NCBI RefSeq assembly: GCF_051622035.1
Contig: NC_135358.1
Location: forward strand, 23,998,501-24,062,500
Direction: 5' to 3'
DNA from: Arctopsyche grandis
Taxonomy: Eukaryota > Arthropoda > Insecta > Trichoptera > Hydropsychidae
Length of the DNA: 64,000 nt
The notes beneath the pieces were generated by a model, which ran no database searches, was not told the DNA's origin, and saw only the letters and a program-made list of their open reading frames with translations. A program made the translations under genes and the position numbers. Positions within the stretch are counted from its first letter, which is position 1; each line of letters starts with the position of its first letter. Shown piece by piece: positions 49,020-61,924 of this stretch.

Positions 49020-50060
49020 GCAAACTTGCACAAAACAAAAGTTTTACTTCCGGTTGTCGGATTTTGTCGGATTTTTTTTATTAATTAAAATCAATAACAG
49101 TATTATACACAATAAATATCTAAAATAATTTAAAAGGTCAAAATAAAATAATTAAATATAAAAAAAAAAATACTACTTCCGGTTTACGAATTTTGACCAA
49201 AACCTTATCAGCTCTAAGTTAGTACATAAAGAATACAAATAGAAATTTTCAGCTTGATACCTTCAGGGATATGGACAGAATTGAGGCGACAACATTTTTG
49301 ACCTTTCTAAGAGGAAAAAATACCACTTACGGTTTATTAAATTTATTGATTTATTTTTATTTTCATCACATTGATACAAGAATTATACTTGAATTTTTTT
49401 GTGAAGAACCCACATGTTTAAGGGGTCGAAATAAAAATCGAATAAAAGTAAACTGCCATTTCCGGTTGAGGGATGAGTACCAAATTTTATATACAACTTT
49501 TTATTACGCTTAAACTTCTAAATATGAAATTTTAATTCAATAAACTAAAAGGTTTCTGAGAAAAGCATAAAAAACCTCGATTCTCTAGAGTAAAAGTACT
49601 AATTCCGGTTCAAATAAAAATATTTAAAAAATATAAGGTTAAAAAAATTATTATTTTTATTACATGTAAAAAATTTCAGCCCGATTCAGTTAGCGTTTTG
49701 GGAGATAATTGAATTCGAATTGGATTGAAAAAAAGAGGACACCTATAAGGGGAGGTATCATTTCCGGTCAACTTTAAAATTTAAAAGAAAATTACGTCGT
49801 GTCGATAAGAATTTCAGTAACCGATACTAAGTTTCAGTTCGATAGGACTAACGGTGTTCAAAAAATCTCCAAAATACACAGACACACAGACACACATACA
49901 CACAGACACACAGAAACACACACACATTTTTTCTAGATCATGAAAACGTGATCAGTAATCGATTCAGAGTTCGAATCAGTCAAAATCTCGAGTTCGAATT
50001 TTCGCATGATCACAAAACTTCATCTATTGTTACTACGTACATAGATAAAGTAAAAATATT
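49020..50060 (+). repeat. Dispersed repeat with iterated TTCCGGT modules
   Basis: CTTCCGGT- or TTCCGGT-type motifs recur at about 49048, 49178, 49458, 49605 and 49766, each opening a degenerate module of 150-250 bp with phrases such as TTTCAGCTTGATACC and TTTCAGTTCGATAGGACTAA. A CA-rich run (49877-49925) and the tail GAATTTTCGCATGATCACAA, AACTTCATCTATTG and ACATAGATAAAGTAAAAAT follow. The same tail occurs at 62265-62320 and 62810-62895. It is probably a non-autonomous LINE tail or Helitron-like family; no coding sequence. Confidence 0.65.
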
Positions 50061-52288
50061 TGGTAGTATAAATGAAACTATTTTATTATGTAATCTTTAC
50101 ACACGCGGCGGCAACCATTAAGAAAACTAACAATATGCAAATGTTATTTAAACTTATAATCTTATATATCATTAGATAATCACGAAATGAAGCAACTAAA
50201 TAGGACTGGAAAAATGTTGAGATGAAATATGAAAAATAACGAACAAAGTTTTTTTATTTTGTATTTTTAACCCAATAATCGAGAAAAGTTTGTCTCAGTT
50301 CACCTTAATGCAAAACAAAAAATTTAGGAAAATCTACTGTAAAAATGTACTGAAAATCGATGACATTCCAATTCTCCAGGAACATCAAATAGATACTTCG
50401 AATCCATTGAAAATTTTATTATAAAATCCTTAACTTTTGAGACAAGTTCGATCCCTGAAGCCTTGATCCACCACTTAAGAAGCAAGTCACAGAATTACAC
50501 GAAGCGATAGAGAAAAAAAAATCATGTGATTTTTGTCACTTTACGACTCACACCTTTTCGCCTACGTAGTCGTATAAGCAGTGAGCATAAAACTTTTTTT
50601 TATATTTTTTCGTCAATCCCTACTTAAAATTCACATCACAACCGAAGGCAAAATTGGAGCGCGAATTCAACCTACCATCCCTGCCTTCGTACCCTTCCCT
50701 ACCTTTTAAACATCTTTTTTATAATACATACATACATACATATATATTTTTTTGGAACGACATTAATCATTTTGCTCGTTGGAGACCGTGCGTGAAAATA
50801 AATGTCGACAAACTGTATACCATTATACATACATATATGTATGTATGTATGTATATACATGTATATTACTTGCACAAACGCAGGAACATCGAGTTTCACG
50901 CGGTCAATTAAATTATTCTACGCGTCAATTTACACAACTAACAAATAACGGGTGGAAAAAGATGTCCGTGACCCATTCTCGTTAAACCGGATGCTCCCTT
51001 GACATTTACCCTAAAACCAAACTCTGGGATACAAGGATAACCCGATTACATCGGCCGATTTACCATTAATCTCCCTTGACGCCCTTTACCCAACTATTAG
51101 TGAACTTTGTGATGTGTCTCGAAATGGGAAGAATATCATCGTCACCATACGGAAATTTGTATAGCCGGAAGCTGCGTATATCTATAGTATTCGGGTACAC
51201 GTATGTGTTTGGGTGTATTTCACAAAGGAATTATACTAATTCCGCGAATAGAATTCTCACTGCCTAATAAGCTTTGATCTCCTCAAGTGAATTTCGGTAT
51301 GATTTACCGTGTGATGCGTTTGGAAACTTAAGGGATGATAATTTCCCTAAGCCCGAAATCCCTTTTTTGCACTCGAAGGGATCCAAACTTTGCGTTTGAA
51401 CTTAATCCCTAATTAAACGGTATGCGTGTGGCCGTGTGTGTGTACAGAGTGGTTTCAAATAAATTAACAGTAGATTTATGTTATTATCATTTTTGTTGCA
51501 ATCGAAATATTTTTTTACTATTTTTTTTATATATTGGAAAGTAAATGGTAATTAATGCTATTCGGTAGTATTTTTTATTTCACGATTTGTCATGGTTAAT
51601 AAATATGCACATGCTTTTAAAACTAAATTATTAATTTTGAAATATTTATTTTATCCAATTTACATGTGTGTAGGGATTGTTATACCGAATGTACCGATAC
51701 CGGTATTTGTCCGAATATAAGCCTTTGATAATATCGGTACTAAAATGAAATATCGATAGTATCGATTTTATTAAATTTCGTACATTTTACATTTCTTAAA
51801 ATTCGTACATTTTACATTTCTTAAAATTCGTACAAAATACTCCATGGCTAAAAACTACGAAAAATACGATACGTACTATTCCAATAATTACCCAATTGGT
51901 CGGTTGTTTGAAAAGAAATTAAATTAAATTACGAATTCCTCCTTTAGCAATTCTTTCCACCCGAAAGATAGCGATGTATATATATCTTAAGAAACTCAAT
52001 ATTCCTTCAAAAGTAAAAAGGATACTGGTGTAAAGTGTAATGAAAATAAAAAAATCGAATACCTACGTTTCTAGTAATTCGAAACTTTTCAGATATTTTA
52101 TTTCATTTTATTCTTTTAAATTGAATTCGAAATATGTATATGTATATTAAGCATGTGCATATCGCTGAGAATAAAATAAAAACAAATCTTGTTGTTTTTC
52201 GAGTGGTTAGAGAGTGGGTCAGTGAATTTATTGCTGAGGGTCTTTTAGTGTCCCGTGGGGTTGTAAGTCACAAGTAATGTAAAAAATA

Positions 52289-52292
<4 letters not shown>
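50061..52292. other. Gene-free stretch
   Basis: A GC-richer, non-repetitive island spans about 50900-51420 (for example CTCCCTTGACGCCCTTTACC). A patch at 51665-51850 carries TACCGAATGTACCGATACCG and a 25-bp tandem duplication of AAAATTCGTACATTTTACAT. TATG microsatellites lie at 50727 and 50828. No gene recognised. Confidence 0.4.

Positions 52293-52369
<77 letters not shown>
52293..52369. repeat. (TA)n tract at the 3' side of LINE A
   Basis: About 77 bp of pure TA, directly abutting the (TAAA)-like 3' tail of the LINE at 52370-56598. Confidence 0.97.
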
Positions 52370-52373
<4 letters not shown>

Positions 52374-52635
52374 TTTTATTTATTTTAAAAAATCAATACC
52401 ACAGAGACTTGACAGGTTGCCCCAAAGCGTCAATGTGATTTTAATACAAATAATAAAAATCATAAAAATTACAAAAAAAACATCATAAAAAAAAATAATA
52501 AAAATCATAAATAAAAAAAAACATAAGAAAATAATAAAAATCATAAATAAAAAAAAAAAACATCATAAAAAAATAATAAAAATCAAGTAAAAAATATGTA
52601 CACAAAATAAAAACAAAGAAATAAGATTGAAAAAT

Positions 52636-55498
52636 TTATATCGTGCTATTTAGGATGTGTTCCACCAACTCAACATAACTGGCATCGAATAGGTCCAAGT
52701 AATGTGCCAGTAAGTTAAGGAGTCGAACAGCTCTCGAGAGGGGGGAGTTCATGAGCACGTTTGATTTAGCCCTAATTGGTAAAAATATATCATGTTTTCT
52801 TAAAACTCTACGATTTTCCGGGGCCCAGAATTTTAGTTTCTCCAGGATAGTGGGATTGTGAATCTCTCCTCTAAGTAATTTTACGAAATGTTTCCCAAGA
52901 AATAAATCTCTTCTCTTTGCCAGGGAGTTGAAACCCAAAGATCCCAAGACAAAGGCACTAGGGAACAGATATGGATAAAATCCAAATGTCTTCAGATATA
53001 AAAATCTAAGGAATTTCCTTTGGACTCGTTCCAACATTAGAGAGTAACGAAGTTGATAGGGAGACCATATAATGGAGCCAAACTCGAGCACACTGCGAAC
53101 TAATGTACAATATAAGAGACGAATGGCAGTGAGCCCTAGTTCGGACGAATTACGGATTACGAATCCAAGGATTTTTGTTGCCACAGATATTCACATCACA
53201 TATATCACAGATATTCTCAATGTGAATGTTGAAACTCCAACTATTTTCGAAGACTATTCCCAGATCAGATATAAATAATTCTCTCTGAAGAAGAGAATCA
53301 TGAAATTTATACGGATATTTAATAGGAGAACGAGAACGAGAGTAAGAAATGACCCGACACTTTAGGATATTGAAGGGAAGTTTATTAACATTAGCCCATT
53401 CATAAATAGAATTCAAATCCTCTTGCAAATAAAGAGCGTCAGGTAAATCAATTATTCTCTTATAGATTTTTAAGTCATCCGCATATAATAAAAATTTAGA
53501 ATGGTGAATAGAAGATTGAATATCGTTGATAAATATTAGGAATAATAAAGGGCCAAGATTTGATCCTTGGGGAATCCCAGAAGTGGCAACATACTCATAA
53601 GAAAAGCAACTCCCAAACTTAACGAATTGACGTCGATACTGTAAATAAGAAATAAAAAGACCAACAAGATTATAAGTAAATCCAATAAAACTTAATTTAC
53701 TAACCAAAATTTTATGATCAACTTTATCAAACGCCTTCTCAAAATCAGTATATATTACATCCATTTGATTATTACAATCCAAAGTGCTGGTTATGTCATT
53801 AGAGAAACATAACAAGTTGGTAATGGCTGATCTGGCCGGACGAAAGCCATGCTGCTGATCAATGAGCATACTTTGAAAGTGATTAAAAATGTATCTGTGT
53901 AATATTACCTCAAACATTTTGGCTGGCGCTGACAAGATAGTTATTGGTCTGTAGTTCCTTACACAAGATTTATCGTCCTTCTTATGAATAGGAGTTACTT
54001 TAGAGCATTTCCATAAATTGGGGAATGAAGAGTTCCTTAGAATTAAATTAAAAATGAATTTTAAAGGTTCTAAGAGACTAACCTCACATCCTTTTAGGAT
54101 GTAATTAGGGATGGAGTCAGGACCGGAAGAATAAATATTTTTTAACTTTAGAAAGCCATATTTCAGATCGGAAGAGTCAAGATGATTAATCGCTAAAGTG
54201 GGGAAAGTAAATTCCGAGTCATTGGTAGGTTCCATGGAATCAGTAGGATTATTGAAAACTGATTTAAAAAAGTCGGCAAATCCATTAGCAATGTTTTGAT
54301 CACCCTCTAACAATCCAGAATCATTGTACATAATGGTCGACTTTACACGATTTACACGTTTAGAATTGATGAAGTTCCAGAATTTCTTAGGGTTTTTAAC
54401 TATGGAACTTTCACAATCAGCTACATAAACATTATATGCATTATTAATTAATTTCTTAATTTCCGTACGTAAAATACGGAAATTATTTAAGATAAGAGGA
54501 TTGCTCGATTTCTTCCAGAGTTTATGTGTTTGATATTTACTTTTTAAGAGATTAATAATTTCTTTAGTAAACCAAGGCGGATAAATCCTTTTACTCGTCA
54601 CTAATCCTTTCAACCGAAAACAATCATTAAAAATAGAATATATAATGTCATAGAAATTAGAGAGGGCCAAATTAACATCTTTGCACTCAAAAACTCGCTC
54701 CCATTGACAATTACAAAGAATATCATTTAAATATTTGAAATCAACATTTGTAAATAACCATCCATTTAGGACAGAGGTATTAAGACAGTTATTTATTAAA
54801 CGAAGTGAGGAATAAGTTATAGTTAATTTTAAATGAATATCAAGAGCAGGATGATAGCTGTCTTCAGGAACCAAGGAATCAACTGAATTTGAAATAATAA
54901 TATTCTGACAATCTAAATTTGTTAATAGAAAATCCAACATGGAATTATTAAAATAGTTTCGAATAGTATTAATTTGTTTTAAGTTGAATAAAGATATAAA
55001 AAAATTAAGGTCATCAGGAAAACAGTTAGAAGAATTCAGATTAAAATCTCCAGATATAAAAATGCGACCATTACTTAAATGTGAATAATTAGATATAATT
55101 AAATCAAAAAATCGCTTATAAATATTTGGTGGAGATCTTGGTGGAAAATAAATAGTACATATGTATATAAAAAAAGGAATGTTAACAAATCTTAGTTTTA
55201 GCCATACACATTCATGAATGTCCTCAAGATGACAAAGTCTTTCAACCGAAATAATATTTGTATTTTTAACTGCTAGAAGAACACCACCACCTCTGGCAGA
55301 TCTATCATGGCGATATATATTGAAACTGCTGTCAAGTACTTCGGCATCATGTACAGATGAGTTTAGCCATGTTTCAGTAATAGCAAGGACGTCAATAGAT
55401 CTAGAAGCGGCGTTGTTGTAGAATTCCTTGAGTTTTGTATTTAAACCCCGCACATTTTGATAATAAAGTTTAATGTTACGGGTCACGGGTTTGGGCAA
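52636..55498 (-). pseudogene. LINE A ORF2: endonuclease-reverse transcriptase, one frameshift
   Basis: The upstream frame (55498-53150, 782 codons) opens MPKPVTRNIKLYYQNVRGLN. It carries an APE-type endonuclease (ITETWL near residue 40, GDFNLNSS near 150) and reverse transcriptase motifs: TPIHKKDDKSCVRNYRPITI, QQHGFRPARSAITNLL, YTDFEKAFDKVDH, GIPQGSNLGPLLFLIFINDI and the catalytic YADD near residue 672. A frameshift at about 53150-53184 moves the C-terminal domain (ATKILGFVIRNSSELGLT ... VRSVLEFGSIIWSPYQ ... VQRKFLRFLY) to a second frame ending at 52636. Apart from that shift the ORF is open, so the copy is young. Its start overlaps the end of ORF1 by 23 nt. Confidence 0.9.
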
Positions 55499-56534
55499 TC
55501 GGTTTCGAAGAGATTTTTTTGAGAAATAACCATTCTCTTATGCCAGTACCCATAGGCCAAAATTCAGGATTGATAATTATATTAAAAGTTTCAGTATCTA
55601 CACTAATTTTAAATGACGAGCACATGTCAGTTTTAGCAACCTGAGAAACGTTGATTCTTTTATTTTTAATTTTATTTAATATGAACTGTTTCACAGTATC
55701 ACAAGTGCAGTTATTTGCCAAATTAAAAACGTGTACATTCTTCAATTTCGGAATAGTGGCCACCTGTAAAGTTTTATCAGGTGCTCCAGATCCACGAGTG
55801 TATGGCAGTCTCCCGGAAGAAGTCCCAGCGACCTGACTGAACGAATTTGAAGGATCTACAGTAGAAGCAGAAGCAGGAGCACAAGAGACAGGAACATAAT
55901 CAGATGTTGAAGCAGAAGCTGATGTAAGTGTAGCTGAAGATGAAGATGGCAGAGGTGAAGCAGTAGAAGATAGCGCTGCGACCTGACTGTAAGATTTCGC
56001 AGGTTTTATAGGAGAAGGAGGAGAAGCAGAAACAGAAACAGTAGAAGCAGAAACAGTAGCACACCCAGGAGTAGATGCTGAAGCTAAAGCAGACGCGAGT
56101 GAAGTTGAAGCTGAATAAGGCGGAGGTGAAACGGTAGAGGATGCCGCTATAACGTCATACGGGCATCTGACAGGTGTTTGTTTATGTACTGTAGTATTGT
56201 TACATTCAGTTGACAGTGTGGAGAGTTCTCGTAATGTTACCTCGCCCGATTGCAGAGTTGTAGGTTCAACAAAAACAGCTGGAGCCAGAGCTGCTGGAAA
56301 GGGACGACACATCATCCTCTTTATTTCACCGACATCAGTGTGGATAGTCTGGAGGGACTCCACAGCGATTTTTAGCGAGGCCAGGTTATTAAAAGCGACG
56401 CGTGCGATGGATACTATATTTTTAATTTCGTCGCTGATGTATCGCACCCTGTCCTTGGTAAGGACATTGGCACCAGATCCTTTTTTTGAAAGGTCCGCGA
56501 GTATTCTCTGGCTTATAGTAACAATATCCTCCAT
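55476..56534 (-). CDS. LINE A ORF1 protein, 352 aa
   Basis: The open frame starts MEDIVTISQRILADLSKK; I chose this ATG because upstream codons read only (TA)n. Residues about 1-85 are helical and may form a coiled coil (LASLKIAVESLQTIHTDVGE). The middle is a low-complexity S/A/T/P segment with YSQVAALS and FSQVAGTSS repeats. The C-terminus, SSFKISVDTETFNIIINPEF then WPMGTGIREWLF, resembles the RRM-like C-terminal domain of CR1/Jockey-group ORF1 proteins, which bind element RNA. It is intact and overlaps ORF2 by 23 nt in another frame, suggesting coupled translation. Confidence 0.8.
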   Translation of the reverse strand: MEDIVTISQRILADLSKKGSGANVLTKDRVRYISDEIKNIVSIARVAFNNLASLKIAVESLQTIHTDVGEIKRMMCRPFPAALAPAVFVEPTTLQSGEVTLRELSTLSTECNNTTVHKQTPVRCPYDVIAASSTVSPPPYSASTSLASALASASTPGCATVSASTVSVSASPPSPIKPAKSYSQVAALSSTASPLPSSSSATLTSASASTSDYVPVSCAPASASTVDPSNSFSQVAGTSSGRLPYTRGSGAPDKTLQVATIPKLKNVHVFNLANNCTCDTVKQFILNKIKNKRINVSQVAKTDMCSSFKISVDTETFNIIINPEFWPMGTGIREWLFLKKISSKPIAQTRDP

Positions 56535-56596
56535 GGTAGAATGCGAACGATTTAACACGTCCAGACACAACGATAGCACAGATATATGATATGCAC

Positions 56597-56598
<2 letters not shown>

Positions 56599-56642
<44 letters not shown>
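56599..56642. repeat. (TA)n tract at the 5' side of LINE A
   Basis: About 44 bp of pure AT directly before the LINE A 5' UTR. With 52293-52369 it shows that the element sits inside a TA microsatellite. Confidence 0.97.
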
Positions 56643-56653
<11 letters not shown>

Positions 56654-59600
56654 TATAGAAAAAGAATTATGTAAAAGAATACCTAAGAGAATTATGTAAA
56701 TATAAAAGGACGACTTTAGCATAACTCAGTGAACAGAACGGAAAAAGTGAGCAAGAAATCAAATATTGTACTGGAGCGAATTGTCATTTCCGATGACCTA
56801 TTTCAATGAAAATTTTCGCACGTTTTACCTATACGGAATAAAGTGATAAATCTATACTTTATATGTAACGTAATAAATCCGTAATAATATTTCAATATAC
56901 GGATTAATATTTTAATGTAAAATTTAATCTATTCGGCAAAAGTCATTAAAAATAAAGCGGCACTTTCAGCTGTATAAATTGACTTCATTTGTGAAAACAA
57001 AAGTAAAGGAAGATAGCAAAGGTAAGCTTGAACTTCCGGTTGGCGGAAAAAGATCAAAATTGAATCAACGCCGCAAGAAAATTGTTTTATATTATAAATG
57101 TGAAATTTTAGCTCTGTTTTCGCAACAAAGCAACACCGTATTTATGACTTGCTTATAAAAAGGTCATATCACATTTTAGACGAATGCAATATTAAATTAC
57201 ACACCGAAAACGTTTTTACGTGCTAAAAGGTAAACAAAAATATAAATTTTCACAATATTAACTGAGAAATCACGTAGAATTTCAGTAAAAAAGTGTGAAT
57301 ATTAATCGTGTATAATATACTATAAAAAATAATCAATCGAAATGCAAGAAGTGATTAATATTATTCAGATATATTCAGAACGAATCGATATAGTACGAAT
57401 TTTTTCGAATAAAATAAAATATTTTAACACAAACTTTTATATTTTATAATCCATAGCTGTTTATTTTAATCAATATTTTTTAAATAAATATTCCGAATTT
57501 TTTCAAACATTATACATACATACATACAAATATGTATATGAATATATACATACATACATACTCATGTGAGTAGATTTAACTTAAACGAACATATATTTTT
57601 TATCATGTATCGCAAGAATAAGATTTATTGTAAAAAACTAATAATATAATGTAACTACCATAAAAATAAAAATATAATACTCGAAAAACAGCAAACATTT
57701 TCTATATGACAAAGTACATATATATGTATGTACATATGTACATACATGCACGTAACGGGTATCCCAAAATTTTATCGAAATTTTCATCGCAGTAGATTTT
57801 ATCTTTTTTTGTATACAAAATTTCAGTTTAAAAGCACGAAGAACCTTTTTAGAAGACAATGTTTCAAGAATTTTCCATTTAAGTGATCGATACATGTAGT
57901 ATATATTATATATATACATACATATTATATGTTCTATTATAATTACTAGATTCATATGTAATACACATATTGTCAACATTGAAATAGGATATATTTTGCT
58001 ATTAATATAAATATAGTTAAAAAAGCAGAGTCTAAAAATAGGTTCAAGTTAAAACCAGATCAATTAAATATAAGCCGATTCTCGTGTACAAACATAGACT
58101 AACGAATTTCTATATAAATTCAGTATTCATTTTATTTTCACAACGCTTAAGAACGGCGATGAGTGGACGTACGTTTAAAATTTTCATCGTTTCCAGAACA
58201 GCCATATTGGTTTTGTGTTATGGATATATAATACCTGTAATAATGTACCTGTACCTAAACGTTGTTTGTTCATGGAAAATTCTGACGATTTTTCATCGAT
58301 TTGACTCTAGAGACTTGGGGCTTAAATATTTATGCCCGGAAAAGCCCGAGAGAACCCTGTACAGGGTCGGAACAACTCGAAAAGTTTTCCCTTCGCTGTC
58401 GTCGGATTATATCATCGCGGCCGAAATAAGAAAAGATAATTGACCGGAGAAAAACAAGATTTATGCACGAGCGAGAAAGCTTACAAAACTTGTACAAAAT
58501 AAAAATTGTACAATTTATCACCAGCTTATTGTGTAAAAACGTCGACCCAACCCTCCGATCTTCCGACGGGAAAACTGGGAAATTTACGTAAAGATTTATT
58601 TTGACGTCGTTTAATCCTATCGTAAAGTTATTTTTGACGGGACGGGAGATAAAAAATTAAAATATATGTATATAAATATAATTAATTGTCTCTCCTTGAC
58701 ACCCACAGCTTACAGTTGGGATGTTTAAAAATAACGCCAAAGATTAATTAATGTTCGTTTACAGGACAATCCAAAAGTGGAAAGCTTTCCAACAAAAGAG
58801 TATATAAATTGTTCTCCGAGTTTGGATATATTGTAATATCGACGTATTGTGTAAATAAAAGTGATTCTACAATTTATTTTATATTTTTAATTTTATTTTC
58901 TAAAATTTAAAAACATAGTGATAGATTAAAAATTGTTAAACTAGATTTATAAATGGTGCTTTTTAGTATGGCTATATGTGTTGTTTCTTTTGGTGTGTTT
59001 CTGCAAAATTTTGGGATGTATATTTTTCATGATTTTGCCCTGAATGTTATTTTTACGACGTTTAAAATTTACAGCGTGTTTATGTACACTCATTCTCTAG
59101 TTATAAAGTAGGTTTTGGAAGTGAGTATCATAATAAAATGGGCTACACAATATCCTCTCTTATTTAAGACTCACTCAGCTATGTATATATTAGTTAACTT
59201 TCTTCTAAGAAAAATAACGTAACAAATATAAAACAAAGCTTTATATTTGAAAATTATGCATAGGTAAAATGTTCGGTAGCACTTTGTCGCCCCTCGTGTT
59301 GTATAATAAATATTTTCATTTATGTAAATTCTTAAGTGTACGGCACGCGCTTTGATATATTTTTCGAGAATTATGAAAATGTTTTCTTTCATGCCTGAAA
59401 CTCAAGAGTGTTTCTTTTGATTAAATTTTTCGTAGAGTCTCGACGCATACTGCAGGAGAGTGTTGGCATCGTGTTAATATAATATATGTACATACACACG
59501 TATATTTGCGTTTCGCAAAGTGTAATCTCTATTGGTGATCTCGAAGGGAGAGAGAAACGAGAGATTAATGAGGGGAAAAGGCGCAGAGGAGGTATTTGAA

Positions 59601-60719
59601 AGAAATAACGAAACCGGCCTGTGAGGAAGATTGATGGGAATTAAGGGAGGAATGGAAGAAAGAAATTAATTTCAGCAAGCTTTGACGAAGCGTGCTTATA
59701 GCTGATGTAATTGCGATAATCGTAATGTAAAATATTTGACTGGAATGTTAACGTGTTATGAAAATGATTAAGGTAATTTTTGAAAGCGAATATACTGAGA
59801 TAATGAATGGAAGGAAATATTAAGCCATAAAATAAATGAAGCAACCAGAAATACTACAATATATGTATAATATAAACGAGTGGGCAATAAATCAATCGTT
59901 TATGTGAGTGATGTTTTTTGTAAAAAAGTGAACGATATTGGACAGAAGGAAAATGTGAGATTGGGGGAGATAAGGAAGATATGACGTTATAGTTATAAGA
60001 AGAGGAATGACAGAATGACCAGGAAGAGTAATGAATGAGTCATTATTCTGAAAATATCTTTGTCTGATGTATGTATTTGGAAAAGGAAACTGCAAATAGT
60101 GTAAGTGTAACTGTAAAATGTTTATAGTGTAAATGGAGTGAATAATATCGACTCAATTTATATAACATAATATAAGAAACATTTCAATTTTATGTATAAT
60201 ACAATATATTACAAATAAACCAAAGAAGGGTATTTTTAAACCACATATTTATATTTAAAAAAGTAAAATTGAAAAAATGAAAAATTATTAGTGCCTATGT
60301 ATTTTCATATCAACAGTGAAAAATGCATTTATTATACACCAAGGTGATTGTTTTTATTATTTGAGCCGTTATATTTAAAAGTGTAAAAAGTGCAAAAAAA
60401 CAATATTACTGTTTGACTTAATTCACAAATTGTTATAACTTATTTTAATTCGATTTGTCCAGTATCTTGGAAAAGCAGAATAAACGTATAAAGGCCATCA
60501 GTATTTTTGAATATTGTTAAACGAAAAACGAAATATTTCTCGAAATGGAGAAAAGTAGACTCATGCCAAATTTCAAATATAATGACTCATTTAAATGAAC
60601 AAAAAATACCATATATAATATTTATATACAAAAATGAAATTGAAAATTGTTAATATACATAAAAAGCCTTTTAAATATACATACATTACTTAATTTTTCA
60701 TGCACTTATTTAATGATGT
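56643..60719. other. Gene-free stretch
   Basis: AT-rich DNA with one TTCCGGT-type module near 57030 (ACTTCCGGTTGGCGG) and TATG microsatellites near 57510 and 57720. Non-repetitive, less AT-rich patches lie at 58260-58640 and 59420-59640. The 119-codon ORF at 58084-58443 (+) shows no domain or signal beyond composition, and I do not call it a gene. Confidence 0.4.
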
Positions 60720-60955
60720 TCCCAATGGTGTCCCCAATTTTGGAACAACGGGTTTCCAATTTTTTTTGCAATAAAATTATTTTGAAAATATATATGTATG
60801 TATATATTTTTTTCAAAGAGTTCATTGAATTTTCAAGATTTGTATAATTTTTGACAAAAATTATATGAATTTTTAGATTAAATAACGGGTGTCCGGAAAC
60901 TTTTGATTTTTAACAACGGGTTTCCGGAAACCCATGGAAACCATTAGGGTGACAA
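60720..60955 (-). mobile_element. Possible hAT-type element end
   Basis: On the minus strand from 60955 the sequence reads CAGTGTTGTCACCCTAATGG, then ATGGGTTTCCGGAAACCCG, the style of a hAT terminal repeat. The left part repeats the theme (AACGGGTTTCCAATTTTTTT). An opposite terminus and an 8-bp duplication were not found, so it is probably truncated. Confidence 0.35.
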
Positions 60956-61329
60956 CACTGCCATGTACCCATATATTCGCTATAAATCTTCCCTTATAGT
61001 ACATACACACACACGTGAACTTTATTTAATTGAAAAGGCATATTAAAAGTACATCACACGTATTATTTAAAAGCAGACAAAACGAGCATACAAAATCACA
61101 AAATAAAACCTCACTTGAATGACGGCCACAGTACGAAACATTGAAAATTTAATCAACACGCATCACAGAACCTCAACAATACATTCACTGACGCATACGC
61201 CGAAGAAACGTCACAATATTGACGTGACGTAAAAATAATGTAAAATCAAACGATTACACACATACATACAGACATTTTACATGTACAACAATATAATGAA
61301 ATACATACATATAATATAACCTGAAACAA

Positions 61330-61830
61330 AGGGACGTGCGTCGGCCGTCTGCAGATCTGCATCCTCAACAATGCATACACTCGATGCACTCCACACCCGG
61401 AACACTAACGCCCCCTGGAGCACCGGCTATCGCGGTCAATATGTCGTATACCAGACGGGGTGGGATGGAAGGGTAGGTTCTGCACAGAACCACACTGGCA
61501 GAACGAAGCGAACCGAATGCGCGCACCCCTTACGGACGCCGGGGGTGGACTGGTTGGTTTGTGCGGGTGGGGCCGTTTGGAAAGATCCCCACCACGAATC
61601 AGCCTTCCTACCCTTCCTTCGTTGTGACTCTCTCTTCCCGACTCCCCCTCGACTCCCCGGTGTATGGTGGGAGAGTGCTGAGACCGCGCCCTCACACTGT
61701 TGATTCGTTTACTTTCGCATATTTTGGAAATCAATTAACGTGTTAACGGCGGCTTTCTTTTCGCGTTGTCGGTGGATGACGAGGTGGAGTTAGCGGTCTA
61801 CCGTTTTGTTTCAATATCAACCTATCCATC
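61330..61830. other. GC-rich island in the gene desert
   Basis: About 500 bp with several CpG-rich blocks (GACGCCGGGGGTGGACTGG, GTGCGGGTGGGGCCG, CGGCGGCTTTCTTTTCGCG), the most GC-rich stretch outside coding exons. ORFs occur on both strands but show no domain. It could be the promoter or 5' untranslated exon of a gene outside the window, or a repeat of unknown class. Confidence 0.4.
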
Positions 61831-61924
61831 GGCCGTATCAAATTTATTACTACATACATGACTGCGTGTCAATTTACGTTTGCTTTTGAGTCATCACAAT
61901 CTGTAAATAACTCATCATCAATTA

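Larger units (their letters stand above)
52370..56598 (-). mobile_element. Nearly full-length two-ORF LINE (LINE A), about 4.2 kb
   Basis: This is a non-LTR retrotransposon on the minus strand. The 5' UTR is about 60 bp (CTGTGCATATCATATATCTG onward), followed by ORF1 (56534-55476), ORF2 (55498-52636, one frameshift) and an A-rich 3' UTR with three copies of an ACATCATAAAAAAATAATAA-like unit. A stem-forming element (TTGAC...GTCAA flanked by CACA...TGTG) near 52400-52440 precedes a TAAA-rich tail. Both ends abut (TA)n. The APE-type endonuclease and YADD reverse transcriptase place it in the CR1/Jockey group; the exact clade is not settled. Confidence 0.88.

Noticed and set aside
58084..58443. 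119-codon ORF with hydrophobic N-terminus
   Set aside because: No family resemblance, no start context or splice support, and it is isolated in a gene desert. Composition alone can explain it.
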